The notes under the pieces were generated by a model. That model searched no databases. It saw only the letters and a program-made list of their open reading frames with translations, and was not told where the DNA came from. From Clostridium sp. (lineage in GTDB: Bacteria > Bacteroidota > Bacteroidia > Bacteroidales > Muribaculaceae): 39,875 nucleotides of DNA. Made by a program: the position numbers and the translations under genes. Below are positions 8,463 to 17,466 of this stretch, piece by piece (within the stretch, counting starts at the first letter, position 1; the number at the start of each line of letters is the position of its first letter). Location: contig JAMPBQ010000013.1 of NCBI GenBank assembly GCA_023666615.1, forward strand, positions 1 through 39,875. The letters run 5' to 3'.

Positions 8463-9713
8463 TCAGAGCGGGAGACAGGCCTGAAGGAAATGGCGGGCCT
8501 GCGCCCAGGGAATGTATATTTCCTGCGAATTGGGAATCAGCGGCACAGGCGTTTCGTTGAGGTCAAATCGCACATAGTATCTGCCTGTCGAGCTTTGGAA
8601 TAGAATCATCTGCAGGTTGGCGGCCATCGGCACAACGTAAAAGTCCTTCCAATGCAGCGCCACTGTGTCAAAATAATTGGTCATGTAGTAGCATCCCGGC
8701 ATGCGCATCAGCGACAGCAGAGGCATAAGCGTCTCGGCATGGCCAAAGCGCAGGAACACAGTGGCGGACGCCTTTCCGGCGATATAGTCATCAGTGGTGG
8801 ATATCAAATCTTCCAGCAAATCGGCGGCAATGTCGGCGGGAACGGAGGAGAGGGTCGTGGCGGTGCGCTGAAGGTACTGGCGCAAGTTGAAGCATGACCA
8901 CAGAGCGTTGATTTCCTCGCGGGTGAAGAATTGCGACAAGTCGCACTCCACGCTCATGGCCGCCAGACCGGCAAGCACATAATACTCCGTTATGGCAAGC
9001 TCCCGCTTGGCCGCCTCGCCGGCGTAGGGATAATCCTTGCCAAGCACGCGGTCAATGGCCGAAGTCGGACATGCCTGGGAGAAATAGGAGTCGTAAGCAT
9101 CCTTCACTGCAGGGCCTTTGCGGAATTCAATATAGTCCGTGTCAACATCGAAGGGGCGCATCATCCTGTCGTTTACACGTCCGGTGGTGGTAATGAACTC
9201 CAGGCGGTTGTTGAGGCGGTCCAGCTGATGGGTGAAGGCGTACATGCTCATCATAGCCCTCGGCGAATATGATGATATGGCAGCCACATTAGCGTTTACA
9301 AACACCTCGGGAAAATTCATGTACATGCGGCTGGCTATGCCCCTGTGCTCAGCCTCGCCAAGGGAATCGAGAGCGCCCCAGCGCCCATTGCTGAGCTCTA
9401 TCTCGCGGTCGACAACCCCCATAAGCTTGCGCCCAAGGGGAGTGATGGTATGAAGCGAATCGGCCTGATTAAGGGCCTTGCGCATATTCATGCAATTGGC
9501 CGCCGAGGCGGGATACCTGGCGCCGTGCCGCCCCACATGGTTGATCATAACCGGCCGCAAGGTGTCAGGGCGCTCCGCGGGCCGCACATCTTCGGGATAT
9601 GGCATGAGCGAGCCCTGGCAAAGCTCAAAGCTGTAATCGGTGGCCATTGGGTCGGCCGCCAATGCCACCAATGCCACCGCGATGCCCGCTATTATAGAGA
9701 AGAATCTACGCAT
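8463..9713 (-). CDS. Histidine acid phosphatase, MINPP/phytase type
   Basis: A secreted phosphomonoesterase probably acting on inositol polyphosphates in the periplasm or outside the cell. The 416 residues start with a signal peptide (MRRFFSIIAGIAVALVALA). The phosphohistidine motif RHGARYP is at 62-68 (nucleophile His63). The proton-donor motif is HAE at 325-327 rather than the HD of classic acid phosphatases. RHG plus HAE is the signature of multiple inositol polyphosphate phosphatases, including the characterised Bacteroides MINPP. Substrate assignment is by family resemblance; other organic phosphates remain possible. It is transcribed divergently from the TPR gene across a 54-bp gap. It may matter that an inositol-lipid locus lies 25 kb away. 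Confidence 0.87.
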   Translation of the reverse strand: MRRFFSIIAGIAVALVALAADPMATDYSFELCQGSLMPYPEDVRPAERPDTLRPVMINHVGRHGARYPASAANCMNMRKALNQADSLHTITPLGRKLMGVVDREIELSNGRWGALDSLGEAEHRGIASRMYMNFPEVFVNANVAAISSYSPRAMMSMYAFTHQLDRLNNRLEFITTTGRVNDRMMRPFDVDTDYIEFRKGPAVKDAYDSYFSQACPTSAIDRVLGKDYPYAGEAAKRELAITEYYVLAGLAAMSVECDLSQFFTREEINALWSCFNLRQYLQRTATTLSSVPADIAADLLEDLISTTDDYIAGKASATVFLRFGHAETLMPLLSLMRMPGCYYMTNYFDTVALHWKDFYVVPMAANLQMILFQSSTGRYYVRFDLNETPVPLIPNSQEIYIPWAQARHFLQACLPL

Positions 9714-9719
9714 CTTATT

Positions 9720-9748
9720 TTTGGTTTGTTATATATTTTGTAAATTTG
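9720..9748 (+). promoter_or_regulatory. Promoter of the TPR gene
   Basis: TTTG at 9720-9723 and TAAATTTG at 9741-9748 (17-nt spacing, slightly short) precede the start codon by 19 nt, inside the divergent gap with the phosphatase gene. Confidence 0.55.
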
Positions 9749-9767
9749 CCTCAAAATTAACAATAAA

Positions 9768-10046
9768 ATGGAAGAATTACAAATATTGCGCATAAAAGAG
9801 CTCATAGCTTATGGCCAACAAAAGACCGCCGTAGAGGAATTGAACAAGCTGATAGAAAAAGAGCCGGAGAACGCCAACTGGCCTTATCTGCGCGGCCGGG
9901 CGTATTGGCAGCTCGGGGAAAAGGGCAAAGCCATGACTGACTTTGAGCACGCCTTGCATCTTGACCCAAATTCGCCCGCCAAGCTCTCGCTGGAAATGGC
10001 CCACAATGTGATGGAATTCTTCAATCCGGATATTTTCAATCCCTGA
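9768..10046 (+). CDS. Small tetratricopeptide-repeat protein
   Basis: A 92-residue cytoplasmic protein made almost wholly of TPR helices. The clearest repeat is about residues 37-70 (WPYLRGRAYWQLGEKGKAMTDFEHALHLDPN), with a preceding, less regular repeat (YGQQKTAVEELNKLIEKEPEN). TPR units of this kind bind partner proteins; the partner is unknown. No signal peptide is present. A good promoter lies directly upstream, the frame is complete and the codon use resembles neighbours, so it is a real gene despite its size. It converges with the response regulator gene, 7 nt apart. Confidence 0.8.
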   Translation: MEELQILRIKELIAYGQQKTAVEELNKLIEKEPENANWPYLRGRAYWQLGEKGKAMTDFEHALHLDPNSPAKLSLEMAHNVMEFFNPDIFNP

Positions 10047-10053
10047 TTAATCC

Positions 10054-10770
10054 TTATTCAAGACCGAGGCTTTCTATGTATTCGCTGAACTGCTGGCGAT
10101 AGCTCTCGCTCACCGGCACGGCATGGTCGGCGATGATGATATGGTTGCGCTCAATCACGCTAATGTGATTTTTGTTAACTATGTATGAGCGGTGTACCCT
10201 AATGAAATCTTCCGAAGGCAGAGCCTGCTCCACGCTGCGCATCGACATCAGCGTCAGCACCGGCTTGGGCATGCCAGCCACATGAATCTTCACGTAGTCC
10301 TTTAGCCCTTCCACAATGGAAATGTCGGAGATGCGTACCTGCACCAGCCTGTACTCGCTCTTTACAAGAATGAACTCGCGCTTAGCCGGAGACTCAGCCG
10401 CGGCGGCGGCCGGAGCCAATCCCCTTTTGCGGCGCACCCTGGATATGGCATCCAGAAATTCATTGTAGCTCACCGGCTTGAGAAGGTAGTCCACGGCGTC
10501 TACCTTGAATCCCTGCACGGCGTATTGCTCATACGCTGTGGTAAACACCACGCTGCACGTCGGGGGCACCAGCTTGGCAAACTCCAGGCCATTGATTTGC
10601 GGCATCTCAATGTCAAGGAACACCGTGTCAATCGACCCGTCAAGTATGCATTTAATGGCGTCTGAGGCAGAGGTGAAAACACCACACAGTTCCATATCGG
10701 GCGTACGCTCAATGTAGGATGCTATCAACTTGCCCGCCAAAGGCTCATCGTCTATAACACAGCAGCGCAT
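10054..10770 (-). CDS. LytTR-family response regulator
   Basis: The DNA-binding half of a two-component system. The N-terminal receiver domain (1-120) has the acidic pair DDE (7-9), the phosphoacceptor FLDIEMP (Asp53), the conserved Thr in FTTAYE and the Lys in LLKPVS (about 102). After an Ala/Pro-rich linker, the C-terminal LytTR domain (about 138-235) shows VEGLKDYVKIH and FIRVHRSYIVN. This is the LytR/AgrA architecture, usually paired with membrane kinases of the LytS/YehU type. Exactly such a kinase lies 9 nt upstream on the same strand. Signal and regulon cannot be read from sequence. Confidence 0.93.
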   Translation of the reverse strand: MRCCVIDDEPLAGKLIASYIERTPDMELCGVFTSASDAIKCILDGSIDTVFLDIEMPQINGLEFAKLVPPTCSVVFTTAYEQYAVQGFKVDAVDYLLKPVSYNEFLDAISRVRRKRGLAPAAAAAESPAKREFILVKSEYRLVQVRISDISIVEGLKDYVKIHVAGMPKPVLTLMSMRSVEQALPSEDFIRVHRSYIVNKNHISVIERNHIIIADHAVPVSESYRQQFSEYIESLGLE

Positions 10771-10779
10771 AGGAATATC

Positions 10780-11829
10780 TTATTTAATGGTGAGAACAGC
10801 TTGATACGTTGAGCCGTCGGCGTTTGTGACAAGGCTGGCGTCCTTGCCATAAATCAGCTGCAGGCGCCTGCGGAGGTTGGCTATGCCGATGCCTCCCTGC
10901 CCATTGCTGGGCTTGGGCTCATATGAATTTGTTATTTTGCAATAAATGGCTCCGCCCTCATCGGCGGTTATCGTCACTTCTATCGGATGCGAGGCGTCAT
11001 GGGACTTGCCGTGCTTGAAGGCATTCTCCACAAGGGGCACAATCAGCATCGGGGCCACCTCGGGATCGTCATGCACATCAAAAGAAAACTTCACGGTGCC
11101 ATCGCCCATGCGCGTCTCCATCAACGAGCAATAGCTCTTCAGAAAGGCAATCTCCCGGCTGAGACTCACCTTCTCGGGGTTTTCGTATAGCACATAGCGC
11201 AGGAGCGTCGACAATTCATGCACGGCGTCCTGCGCCTTTTCCGGGCTTACGGCTATCAGGGCATAAATCGTGTTAAGCGTATTGAAGAGGAAATGGGGAT
11301 TTAGCTGGTTTTTGAGGTTTTGAAGCTCATCGGCCTTCTGCGACGCCAAAAGCTTTTCGTGCCTCTTTTCTATGCGCGTCCAGTTTTCGCTTAGCTTCAA
11401 GGCCACGCACAGGGCTATGACGAGAGTCAAAAGCCCCGCGTCGCGCAGCAGGAATGACGCTTGGCGCAGGATTGAATTCCAGGTGGAAATCTCGTGCGGG
11501 CGGCCATGCTTTGGCGGATGCGGCAGGATATAGTCCTGCCCTATGTAGAGCGCCACCAGCGCCGCTATAATCAAAAGGAAGCTGAAGCCGAGGAAAGCCC
11601 ATATCCTCTTTGAAAGGAGGGTGCGCCCAATTATAGCGTAATATTCAATGTAGAATACCGCCATCATCACCACAGCCTTGAAATAAATGGACATCGCCCA
11701 AGCCCCGGTGTAATTCCAATGACTTCGGCTGGCGCTGAAGAGCAAGTCGGGGAGCACCAATAGGATGCATATGATGATGAGATGAGTGAAGAACGTCACC
11801 CATCTGCGGCGGCTGTGATTGTTTTCCAT
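10780..11829 (-). CDS. LytS/YehU-type membrane sensor histidine kinase
   Basis: The sensor kinase partner of the adjacent LytTR regulator. The N-terminal half holds four hydrophobic segments (around 15-30, 45-67, 78-98 and 130-146) with no extracellular domain of size, so it probably senses through the membrane. The His_kinase domain (PF06580 type) begins at LKNQLNPHFLFNTLN with the phosphorylated His at about 179. The ATPase part has VPLVENAFKHG (N box) and GGIGIANLRRRL (G box). A start at 11841 adds four residues (MLEA) but would leave almost no leader after the TATATTTG element at 11853-11860, so ATG 11829 is preferred. The kinase and regulator genes are 9 nt apart and surely co-transcribed. 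Confidence 0.92.
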   Translation of the reverse strand: MENNHSRRRWVTFFTHLIIICILLVLPDLLFSASRSHWNYTGAWAMSIYFKAVVMMAVFYIEYYAIIGRTLLSKRIWAFLGFSFLLIIAALVALYIGQDYILPHPPKHGRPHEISTWNSILRQASFLLRDAGLLTLVIALCVALKLSENWTRIEKRHEKLLASQKADELQNLKNQLNPHFLFNTLNTIYALIAVSPEKAQDAVHELSTLLRYVLYENPEKVSLSREIAFLKSYCSLMETRMGDGTVKFSFDVHDDPEVAPMLIVPLVENAFKHGKSHDASHPIEVTITADEGGAIYCKITNSYEPKPSNGQGGIGIANLRRRLQLIYGKDASLVTNADGSTYQAVLTIK

Positions 11830-11852
11830 TGCTTCAAGCATATATTTTGGCG

Positions 11853-11860
11853 CAAATATA
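11853..11860 (-). promoter_or_regulatory. -7 element of the two-component operon promoter
   Basis: TATATTTG on the minus strand, 23 nt before the preferred ATG. No clear TTTG is present at the expected upstream spacing. Confidence 0.5.
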
Positions 11861-11925
11861 GCCGTTCATTCCATTTCATGAAAATAAAATAGACGAACGG
11901 CCATTATTTGTCGGCAAAAGCGCCT

Positions 11926-12555
11926 TCACGCCTTCGCAAGGCGCCTATTGAGATAATCGATGATCACCTCGGCAATATCATCAAGAGACAGGACTGATGA
12001 GTTGAAGGTGAGGTCGTAGGAGGATGCGTCGCCCCAACGCTTGTCAGTATAGAAATTATAATAGTTGGCCCGCAGCTTGTTGATGCGTTCGCCCATGCGC
12101 AGCGCCTTGTCCATGTCCCGGCCTTCGCCGCGCGCCACAATCCTCTTGGCGCAATCCTCCGGCTCGGCATGCACAAACACCCTGATCAGATTCTTGGCGT
12201 CCCTGAGCACATAGTCGGCGCTGCGGCCCACGATGATGCACGGCCCGCGGTCGGCAATCTGGCGGATGAAGTCGCTCTGCGCCCGATAGATGCTGTCATC
12301 GCTGATCGACGTGCTGCCGGAGTACCAAGGCATTGGATTCACCCCCATGCTGAAGGGGATTATGCCATTGAAGAACGACGGCACGCGTTCATCATTGTTT
12401 ACGAAGAAATCAGGATTGATGCCATTCTCCTCAGCGGCCTGCAGCAGAAGCTCTTTGTCATAGAAAGGGATGCCCAGCTTCTTCGACAAGATTGAGCCCA
12501 AGGCGCGGCCGCCGCTGCCGAACTGCCTGCCTATCGTTATCACGTATTTTTCCAT
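11926..12555 (-). CDS. Cytidylate-kinase-like family protein
   Basis: A 209-residue P-loop protein of the cytidylate kinase-2 (PF13189) family. The nucleotide-binding loop is GRQFGSGG (9-16), followed by the acidic/hydrophobic pattern YDKELL. Downstream comes an Arg-rich lid-like region (RIVARGEGRDMDKALRMGER). Family members resemble NMP kinases, but their true substrate is not established; canonical CMP kinase (cmk) has a different length and motif set. The gene is single, with no close partner, and the start at 12555 is the only sensible Met before the P-loop. Confidence 0.85.
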   Translation of the reverse strand: MEKYVITIGRQFGSGGRALGSILSKKLGIPFYDKELLLQAAEENGINPDFFVNNDERVPSFFNGIIPFSMGVNPMPWYSGSTSISDDSIYRAQSDFIRQIADRGPCIIVGRSADYVLRDAKNLIRVFVHAEPEDCAKRIVARGEGRDMDKALRMGERINKLRANYYNFYTDKRWGDASSYDLTFNSSVLSLDDIAEVIIDYLNRRLAKA

Positions 12556-12656
12556 AACTAAACTGTCATTTAAGGAATCTTTTGGCTAACAACAAATGAT
12601 ATTATGACATAAAATTACAACAGCCCCGAAGCCGAATCGTTCACCAAATATCGTTT

Positions 12657-12701
12657 AAAAAAAGACTGTTTCCGATAACAAAACCGCTATCGAAAACAGT
12701 C
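12657..12701 (-). terminator. Terminator after the DUF349 gene
   Basis: On the minus strand GACTGTTT-T-CGATA pairs with TATCG-G-AAACAGTC (one internal mismatch) around a 10-nt loop. The stem is followed by seven T residues (12663-12657). It lies 67 nt beyond the DUF349 stop codon. Confidence 0.85.
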
Positions 12702-12767
12702 GGCATAGGAGGGGATTGTTAGTTTTCTATATATTTCGCCCGGCGTTTAGGCCGTTGCGCAAGGGAT

Positions 12768-14666
12768 TCATTTCATCTTGCTGTCCACCATGCGGATGCG
12801 CTCTTCAATCGATGCGATCTCTTCCTTCAGCCGGTCGATTTTGCGGCGGAACTCGTTCACCATGCTCTCGCCCGACTTCGACTTGGAGGTGAGGAAGCCG
12901 AGATTGTTCTCGTATGTGCGTATCTCGATGCGGCGGCTCTCAAGGGTGCGCGCCATGCGCTCGCGCTCGCGTGACAGCTTGGCCTTGTCTCCTTCCATTT
13001 GCGAGAGGTTGGATTCGAAGCGGTCCATGCGCGCGCGGTTTTCGTTCACGTTCAGGGTGCGGCGAAGCTCGTTTACCGCTGCGCGGTAGGCGTCGTTCAC
13101 CTTATCCTTGTCCTTGAATGGCACGTGGCCTATTTCCTGCCATTTGTCCTGCAGCTCATGCAGCTTGTCAATGGCCCCGTCCTCCGTGGCATCTATGGCC
13201 TTAAGAGCTTCAATCAGCTCTTTCTTAGCCACAAGGTTGGCGTGCTCGGCCGTGCGCTGGCCCGATGTGGCCTCCTTTTTCTTGTCGAAGAAGGAATCGC
13301 AAGCGGCGAGGAATCTCTTCCATACGGCATCGCTGTATTTCTTAGGCACGGCGCCGATGGTCTTCCATTCCTTCTGCATAGCCACGAATTCATCGGTGGC
13401 CTTGCGCCATTCTGTGCTGTCCTTCAATGCCTCGGCGCGCTCGGCCAGAGCCGTCTTTTTGGCCAGGTTGGCGGCGTATTCTTCCTTCACTTTTTTAAAG
13501 TAGGCGGCCTTTGCGCTGAAGAATTTGTCGCACGCCTCGCGGAAGCGGGCGAAGAGGGCGTTGTTGGCCTTGCGGGAAGCGAAGCCCACGGTGCGCCACT
13601 CGTTCTGCAGCTCAAGTATTTGCTTTGTGGCTTCTTCCCAGCCTACAAATGAATTGATGGCATTGATGTCGACGGCCTCCGCCTTTTCGCAGAGCTCGGC
13701 CTTGGCGGCCTCGTTTGCGGCCTCCTTAGCCTTGCGCTCTTCAAAGAAAGCCTGGTATTTCTTATTGATCACGGCCGACGCGTCCTTGAACTTTTGCCAT
13801 ATCTCCTCGCGCAGCTCCTTGGCCACCGGGCCTATCTGACGCCACTTGTCGTGGAGCTCCTGCAGGCGGCGGAATGCGGCAATTACGTCTTCCTCAATGT
13901 CAAGCGCCACAGCCTGCTCGATAAGGAGTATCTTGCTGTCAAGGTTCTTCTTGAAGTCATAGTCGCGAAGTTCCTTGTTAATTTTCAGATTGTCTGAATA
14001 ATGCTCGCGCGCTTCCTGGAATTTCTTCCAAATGGCCGTCTCCTCGGTTGCCGGCACTTCGCCAATGGTGTTGAAGCGTTCCTGCAGGTCGAGGTAAAGC
14101 GGGAAGGTGCGGTTCACATTATCAGTGTCCTCCGCCAAGGCATTGATTTGCTCAACGATGTCGGCCTTGGCCTTGAGGTTGTCGCGGCGCGCCTGCTCTT
14201 GCTCTTCAGCCCAGGCGTTCTTCTTGTCGCGTATCTGCGCCACAAGGCCGTTGAAAATCTTTTCCTGCTCGCTTTCGCCCACAGCGAAGTCCTCGGGAGC
14301 GTTGCCGTCCTGCGCCCATGCGTCGCGCGCCTCATCTATTTCAATCTTACGGAGCGATGCGAACTGCTGGCGCAGGCGCGATAGCCTGTCGCGCTGGATG
14401 TCGGCGCCGTCCATGGCGAGGATGTCGGTGGCTTCAGCTATCAGCTGCTCAGTCGTGAGGGGCTTGGCGGCCTCCTCCGCCTCCTGTGCGGCCTGAGCCA
14501 TTTCATCCTCCACCTCCATCAGGGGGGCGTCAGAATCCGTGAAAGGTACTTCTTCTTTTGTCGATTGCGCCGTTTCGGCTTCTGCCTGCGGCGCCTGTTG
14601 GTTGAGGGTTTGCTCTTCAGCCTGGGCGGGAGCGCCTTCAGCCGCAGAGAGGTCACGCATTTCCAT
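12768..14666 (-). CDS. DUF349 repeat protein
   Basis: A 632-residue acidic, highly helical cytoplasmic protein. After an Ala/Glu/Gln-rich disordered N terminus (1-75) come five recognisable DUF349 units built on W/F-x3-G-x-V/A, followed by (I/L)W-x-(K/R)F: LQERFNTIGEV, HDKWRQIGPV, QNEWRTVGFA, QKEWKTIGAV and QDKWQEIGHV. The C terminus (about 540-632) is a Lys/Glu/Arg-rich coiled coil. DUF349 proteins are widespread in Bacteroidota; their function is unknown, and no enzymatic motif is visible. A TAAATTTG element upstream and a strong terminator downstream make it a monocistronic unit. No frame disruption is seen. Confidence 0.9.
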   Translation of the reverse strand: MEMRDLSAAEGAPAQAEEQTLNQQAPQAEAETAQSTKEEVPFTDSDAPLMEVEDEMAQAAQEAEEAAKPLTTEQLIAEATDILAMDGADIQRDRLSRLRQQFASLRKIEIDEARDAWAQDGNAPEDFAVGESEQEKIFNGLVAQIRDKKNAWAEEQEQARRDNLKAKADIVEQINALAEDTDNVNRTFPLYLDLQERFNTIGEVPATEETAIWKKFQEAREHYSDNLKINKELRDYDFKKNLDSKILLIEQAVALDIEEDVIAAFRRLQELHDKWRQIGPVAKELREEIWQKFKDASAVINKKYQAFFEERKAKEAANEAAKAELCEKAEAVDINAINSFVGWEEATKQILELQNEWRTVGFASRKANNALFARFREACDKFFSAKAAYFKKVKEEYAANLAKKTALAERAEALKDSTEWRKATDEFVAMQKEWKTIGAVPKKYSDAVWKRFLAACDSFFDKKKEATSGQRTAEHANLVAKKELIEALKAIDATEDGAIDKLHELQDKWQEIGHVPFKDKDKVNDAYRAAVNELRRTLNVNENRARMDRFESNLSQMEGDKAKLSRERERMARTLESRRIEIRTYENNLGFLTSKSKSGESMVNEFRRKIDRLKEEIASIEERIRMVDSKMK

Positions 14667-14716
14667 AATGATTGGTAAATAGATTGTAAATAAACTCGCT
14701 TTTTAAAATAAGCCTC

Positions 14717-14724
14717 CAAATTTA
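14717..14724 (-). promoter_or_regulatory. -7 element of the DUF349 gene promoter
   Basis: TAAATTTG on the minus strand, 50 nt before the start codon. The -33 element is not obvious at the usual spacing. Confidence 0.5.
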
Positions 14725-14786
14725 AGCATAATTTTCCAAACCGCCGCAATTTTTGCCCAAAAATCCGTCAAATTCTTTTTTTTTTG

Positions 14787-14794
14787 TAATTTTG
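14787..14794 (+). promoter_or_regulatory. -7 element directly abutting the DUF1016 gene
   Basis: TAATTTTG follows a long T run and ends only 4 nt before ATG 14799. Transcription should therefore begin at or just after that ATG, which implies either a leaderless transcript or use of the in-frame ATG at 14808. Confidence 0.55.
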
Positions 14795-14798
14795 CGAT

Positions 14799-15869
14799 AT
14801 GAAACCGATGCGAGAAAATGACAAATGCGCAGATTCAGAGAATATGCTATATTCTGATGTTTGCGATATTATAAACGCCTCAAAGCTTAAGATTGCCAAA
14901 TATGTCAATACCAGCATATGTATGACATATTGGAGTATCGGAAGAAGAATCAAGGAGGATGTCCTCTTAAACAAAAGAGCGGAATACGGCAAACAAGTTG
15001 TGAAAAATCTTTCCGCAAAGCTTAACCAACGCTATGGAAAAGGTTGGGGGTATAAAACTTTGCAGCATTGTATACGCGCGGCGTATGCTTTTTCAGAAGA
15101 TGAAATTGTCTACGCAACGCGTAGACAATTATACTGGTCTCATTTAAGAAGTATTATGTATGTCAAGGATGAATTGGAACGACAATTTTACATTGAAATG
15201 ACTGCATTGGAACATTGGGATACACGCACACTTGATGAAAAGATAGACAAACAACTATATCTCACAACAGCTCTTAGCAGGAGGCCAGAGGATGTTATTC
15301 GAAAACAACTTGACAAACTAAGAGAAACTCAAACTCTAAATCCAGATATGATATTTCGCAGTTCATATTTCTTGGATATGCTTGGTCTGCCGGATTCGTT
15401 TTCTGAAAATGAATTGGAACAAAAAGTAGTTGATCAAGTAGAGGATTTCATGCAAGAGCTTGGCAGTGACTTCTCTCTTATAGCCCGCCAAAAACGTATC
15501 ACTGTCGATGCGGTTGATTACAAGATGGATTTAGTCTTTTTTCATCGCTCGCTCAGACGAACGATAGTGGTAGATTTAAAACTCGGAAAATTTAAGCCCG
15601 CATACGAGGGACAGATGCTGCTATACCTTCGCTATATAAACTCACATGAGCGTCACCCATGGGAAGATGCCCCAATCGGGCTTATTCTATGTTCCGAAGG
15701 CAACACAGAACATATTGAATATCTCATGCTTGATGAAAACAGTCCGATTAAAGTGGCCCAATATTACACACAGTTGCCAGATAAAAAACTGTTGGCAACC
15801 AGACTGCAGCGCGCAATAGCGATAGCGCGAGAATACCAAAAAGAAAAGGAGCGGCGACCGAACGAATGA
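14799..15869 (+). CDS. DUF1016 (YhcG-type) PD-(D/E)XK nuclease-domain protein
   Basis: A 356-residue protein of the YhcG/DUF1016 family. The N-terminal DUF1016_N part (about 20-150) includes YWSIGRRIKE, AEYGKQVVKNLS and LYWSHLRSIM. The C-terminal PDDEXK domain (about 165-340) carries YKMDLVFFHRSLRRTIVVDLK, in which the Asp and the D-x-K pair match the nuclease core, followed by GQMLLYLRYI. Family members are found near restriction-modification and other defence genes and as lone accessory genes; none of those neighbours is here. AT-rich composition against flanking GC-rich genes suggests transfer. The start is uncertain: 14799 is the longest, but a promoter -7 box ends 4 nt before it, so 14808 may be used. 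Confidence 0.87.
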   Translation: MKPMRENDKCADSENMLYSDVCDIINASKLKIAKYVNTSICMTYWSIGRRIKEDVLLNKRAEYGKQVVKNLSAKLNQRYGKGWGYKTLQHCIRAAYAFSEDEIVYATRRQLYWSHLRSIMYVKDELERQFYIEMTALEHWDTRTLDEKIDKQLYLTTALSRRPEDVIRKQLDKLRETQTLNPDMIFRSSYFLDMLGLPDSFSENELEQKVVDQVEDFMQELGSDFSLIARQKRITVDAVDYKMDLVFFHRSLRRTIVVDLKLGKFKPAYEGQMLLYLRYINSHERHPWEDAPIGLILCSEGNTEHIEYLMLDENSPIKVAQYYTQLPDKKLLATRLQRAIAIAREYQKEKERRPNE

Positions 15870-15968
15870 AAAAATCTGTTGGATAGTGGATCACAATATT
15901 CAATAGTCACATTTAAAATTGTAAACAAAAGCTAAAATCCAAGACTTCTGAATACTCAACTCCTTTAA

Positions 15969-16001
15969 TTGGCTAGATTAAGAGAAAAATAGCTAATTTT
16001 G
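15969..16001 (+). promoter_or_regulatory. pgi promoter
   Basis: TTG at 15969-15971 and TAATTTTG at 15994-16001 (22-nt spacing) lie 30 nt before ATG 16032. The TTG at 15999-16001, an apparent alternative start codon, is the end of this box. Confidence 0.6.
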
Positions 16002-16031
16002 CGGCAGGAATTAACTAAAACGCCGAAAATC

Positions 16032-17372
16032 ATGGAAAAGATTATCGAACTTGACATTAAGAATGTCATGCAGTTTGTCCCGGCCGCCGACATAGCGGCC
16101 CTAATGCCTGAAGCCGCAGAGGCCCTGGCCCACGTATGCAATGCCGACGCCCCCGGCAACGACTTTCTTGGATGGGTAGACCTTCCTTCTCGCACCGGCG
16201 AGGCCCTGATCAACGACATCAACGCCACGGCTGAAATCATGCGCCTGAGCTGCGACTACGTGGTCAGCATCGGCATCGGCGGCAGCTATCTCGGAGCCAA
16301 GGCCGTCATCGAGGCCCTCAGCGATTCATTCTCCGCATTTGGCCATCGCCGCCAAGGCCCGGCTATGCTATTCGCCGGCCAAAACATTGGCGAAGATTAC
16401 CTCTATGAGATGCTCGACTTCCTCAAGGACAAGAAATTCGGAATCATCGTGATTTCCAAATCAGGCACCACCACTGAGCCCGCCATCGCTTTCCGCCTTC
16501 TCAAGGAGCTCCTCGAGAAGCAAATCGGCCGCGCCGAAGCCGCAAAGCGCATCGTGGCGATCACTGACGCCAAGCGTGGCGCCCTGCGTAAGCTGGCCGA
16601 CGAGGAAGGCTACAAGACCTTCGTAATCGAAGATTCCGTTGGCGGACGATTCTCTGTGCTCAGCCCCGTGGGCCTGCTGCCTATCGCCGTGGCAGGGTTC
16701 GACATTGATTCCCTCATCGAAGGCGCATGCGACATGGAGCGCGGACTGAAGAAGGCTGGCCCCGAAAACATGGCCCTTCTATACGCCGCCACCCGCAACG
16801 CCCTGTACCGCAGCGGCAAAAAGACAGAAATACTCGTCAACTACAATCCAAAGCTCCACTATTTCGCCGAATGGTGGAAGCAGCTCTACGGCGAAAGCGA
16901 AGGAAAGGACCACAAGGGCATTTTCCCCGCAGCCGTTGACTTCACCACCGACCTCCACTCAATGGGCCAATGGATTCAAGATGGCGAGCGCACAATCTTC
17001 GAAACCGTCCTCTCCGTTGAAAAATCTGAATTTAAGACCGTGATTCCTTCTGACGACGCCAACCTTGACGGACTCAACTACATCGCGGGCAAACGAGTGG
17101 ACTATGTGAACAAGATGGCAGAAACCGGCACCCGCATTGCCCATGTCGACGGCGGCGTTCCCAACCTGCGCATATCCATCCCCGCCCTTGAAGAAGGCTA
17201 CCTCGGCCAGCTCATCTACTTCTTCGAGCTCGCCTGCGGCGTAAGCGGATACATGCTTGGCGTCAATCCGTTCAACCAGCCAGGCGTAGAGGCATACAAG
17301 AAAAATATGTTCGCCCTTCTGGCAAAGCCCGGCTACGAAGCCGAAACAGAAGCCATACGCAAAAGGCTCTAA
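16032..17372 (+). CDS. pgi: Glucose-6-phosphate isomerase
   Basis: Catalyses reversible glucose-6-phosphate/fructose-6-phosphate interconversion in glycolysis and gluconeogenesis. The 446 residues are the short bacterial (Bacillus/Thermotoga-like) form rather than the 550-residue proteobacterial form. Seen in order: [14 protein letters not shown], the sugar-phosphate-binding [37 protein letters not shown], and [14 protein letters not shown] with the probable catalytic Glu near its end. I use ATG 16032, since the upstream TTG lies within the promoter. The product shares its substrate with the inositol-phosphate synthase at the right end of the window. Its 3' end converges with murI on a shared hairpin. 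Confidence 0.96.
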   Translation: MEKIIELDIKNVMQFVPAADIAALMPEAAEALAHVCNADAPGNDFLGWVDLPSRTGEALINDINATAEIMRLSCDYVVSIGIGGSYLGAKAVIEALSDSFSAFGHRRQGPAMLFAGQNIGEDYLYEMLDFLKDKKFGIIVISKSGTTTEPAIAFRLLKELLEKQIGRAEAAKRIVAITDAKRGALRKLADEEGYKTFVIEDSVGGRFSVLSPVGLLPIAVAGFDIDSLIEGACDMERGLKKAGPENMALLYAATRNALYRSGKKTEILVNYNPKLHYFAEWWKQLYGESEGKDHKGIFPAAVDFTTDLHSMGQWIQDGERTIFETVLSVEKSEFKTVIPSDDANLDGLNYIAGKRVDYVNKMAETGTRIAHVDGGVPNLRISIPALEEGYLGQLIYFFELACGVSGYMLGVNPFNQPGVEAYKKNMFALLAKPGYEAETEAIRKRL

Positions 17373-17375
17373 CAA

Positions 17376-17420
17376 CCAAGAAATCAAGATTAATCATGAT
17401 TCCACAAGATTAATCATATC
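17376..17420. repeat. 10-bp CAAGAT-type tandem repeats after pgi
   Basis: In 10-base register the sequence reads AAATCAAGAT, TAATCATGAT, TCCACAAGAT, TAATCATATC (17381-17420). The TCCACAAGAT and AAATCAAGAT units recur at 36281-36330. Confidence 0.7.
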
Positions 17421-17422
17421 GC

Positions 17423-17465
17423 CCCAAAAGAGCGGCGCGCCAAAATGGCGCGCCGCTCTTTTGGG
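17423..17465. terminator. Bidirectional terminator between pgi and murI
   Basis: A perfect 19-bp stem (17423-17441 with 17447-17465) encloses a 5-nt AAAAT loop. The arm contains AAAAGAGCGGCGCGCC, so U-rich sequence follows the GC core on both strands. It serves the convergent pgi and murI genes. Confidence 0.88.
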
Positions 17466-17466
17466 A

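Noticed and set aside
12999-13652. 217-codon frame opposite the DUF349 gene
   Set aside because: A shadow of the GC-rich, helical DUF349 coding sequence; no promoter and no family resemblance.
15999-16031. TTG start giving an 11-residue longer Pgi
   Set aside because: The TTG is the last three bases of the TAATTTTG promoter box.
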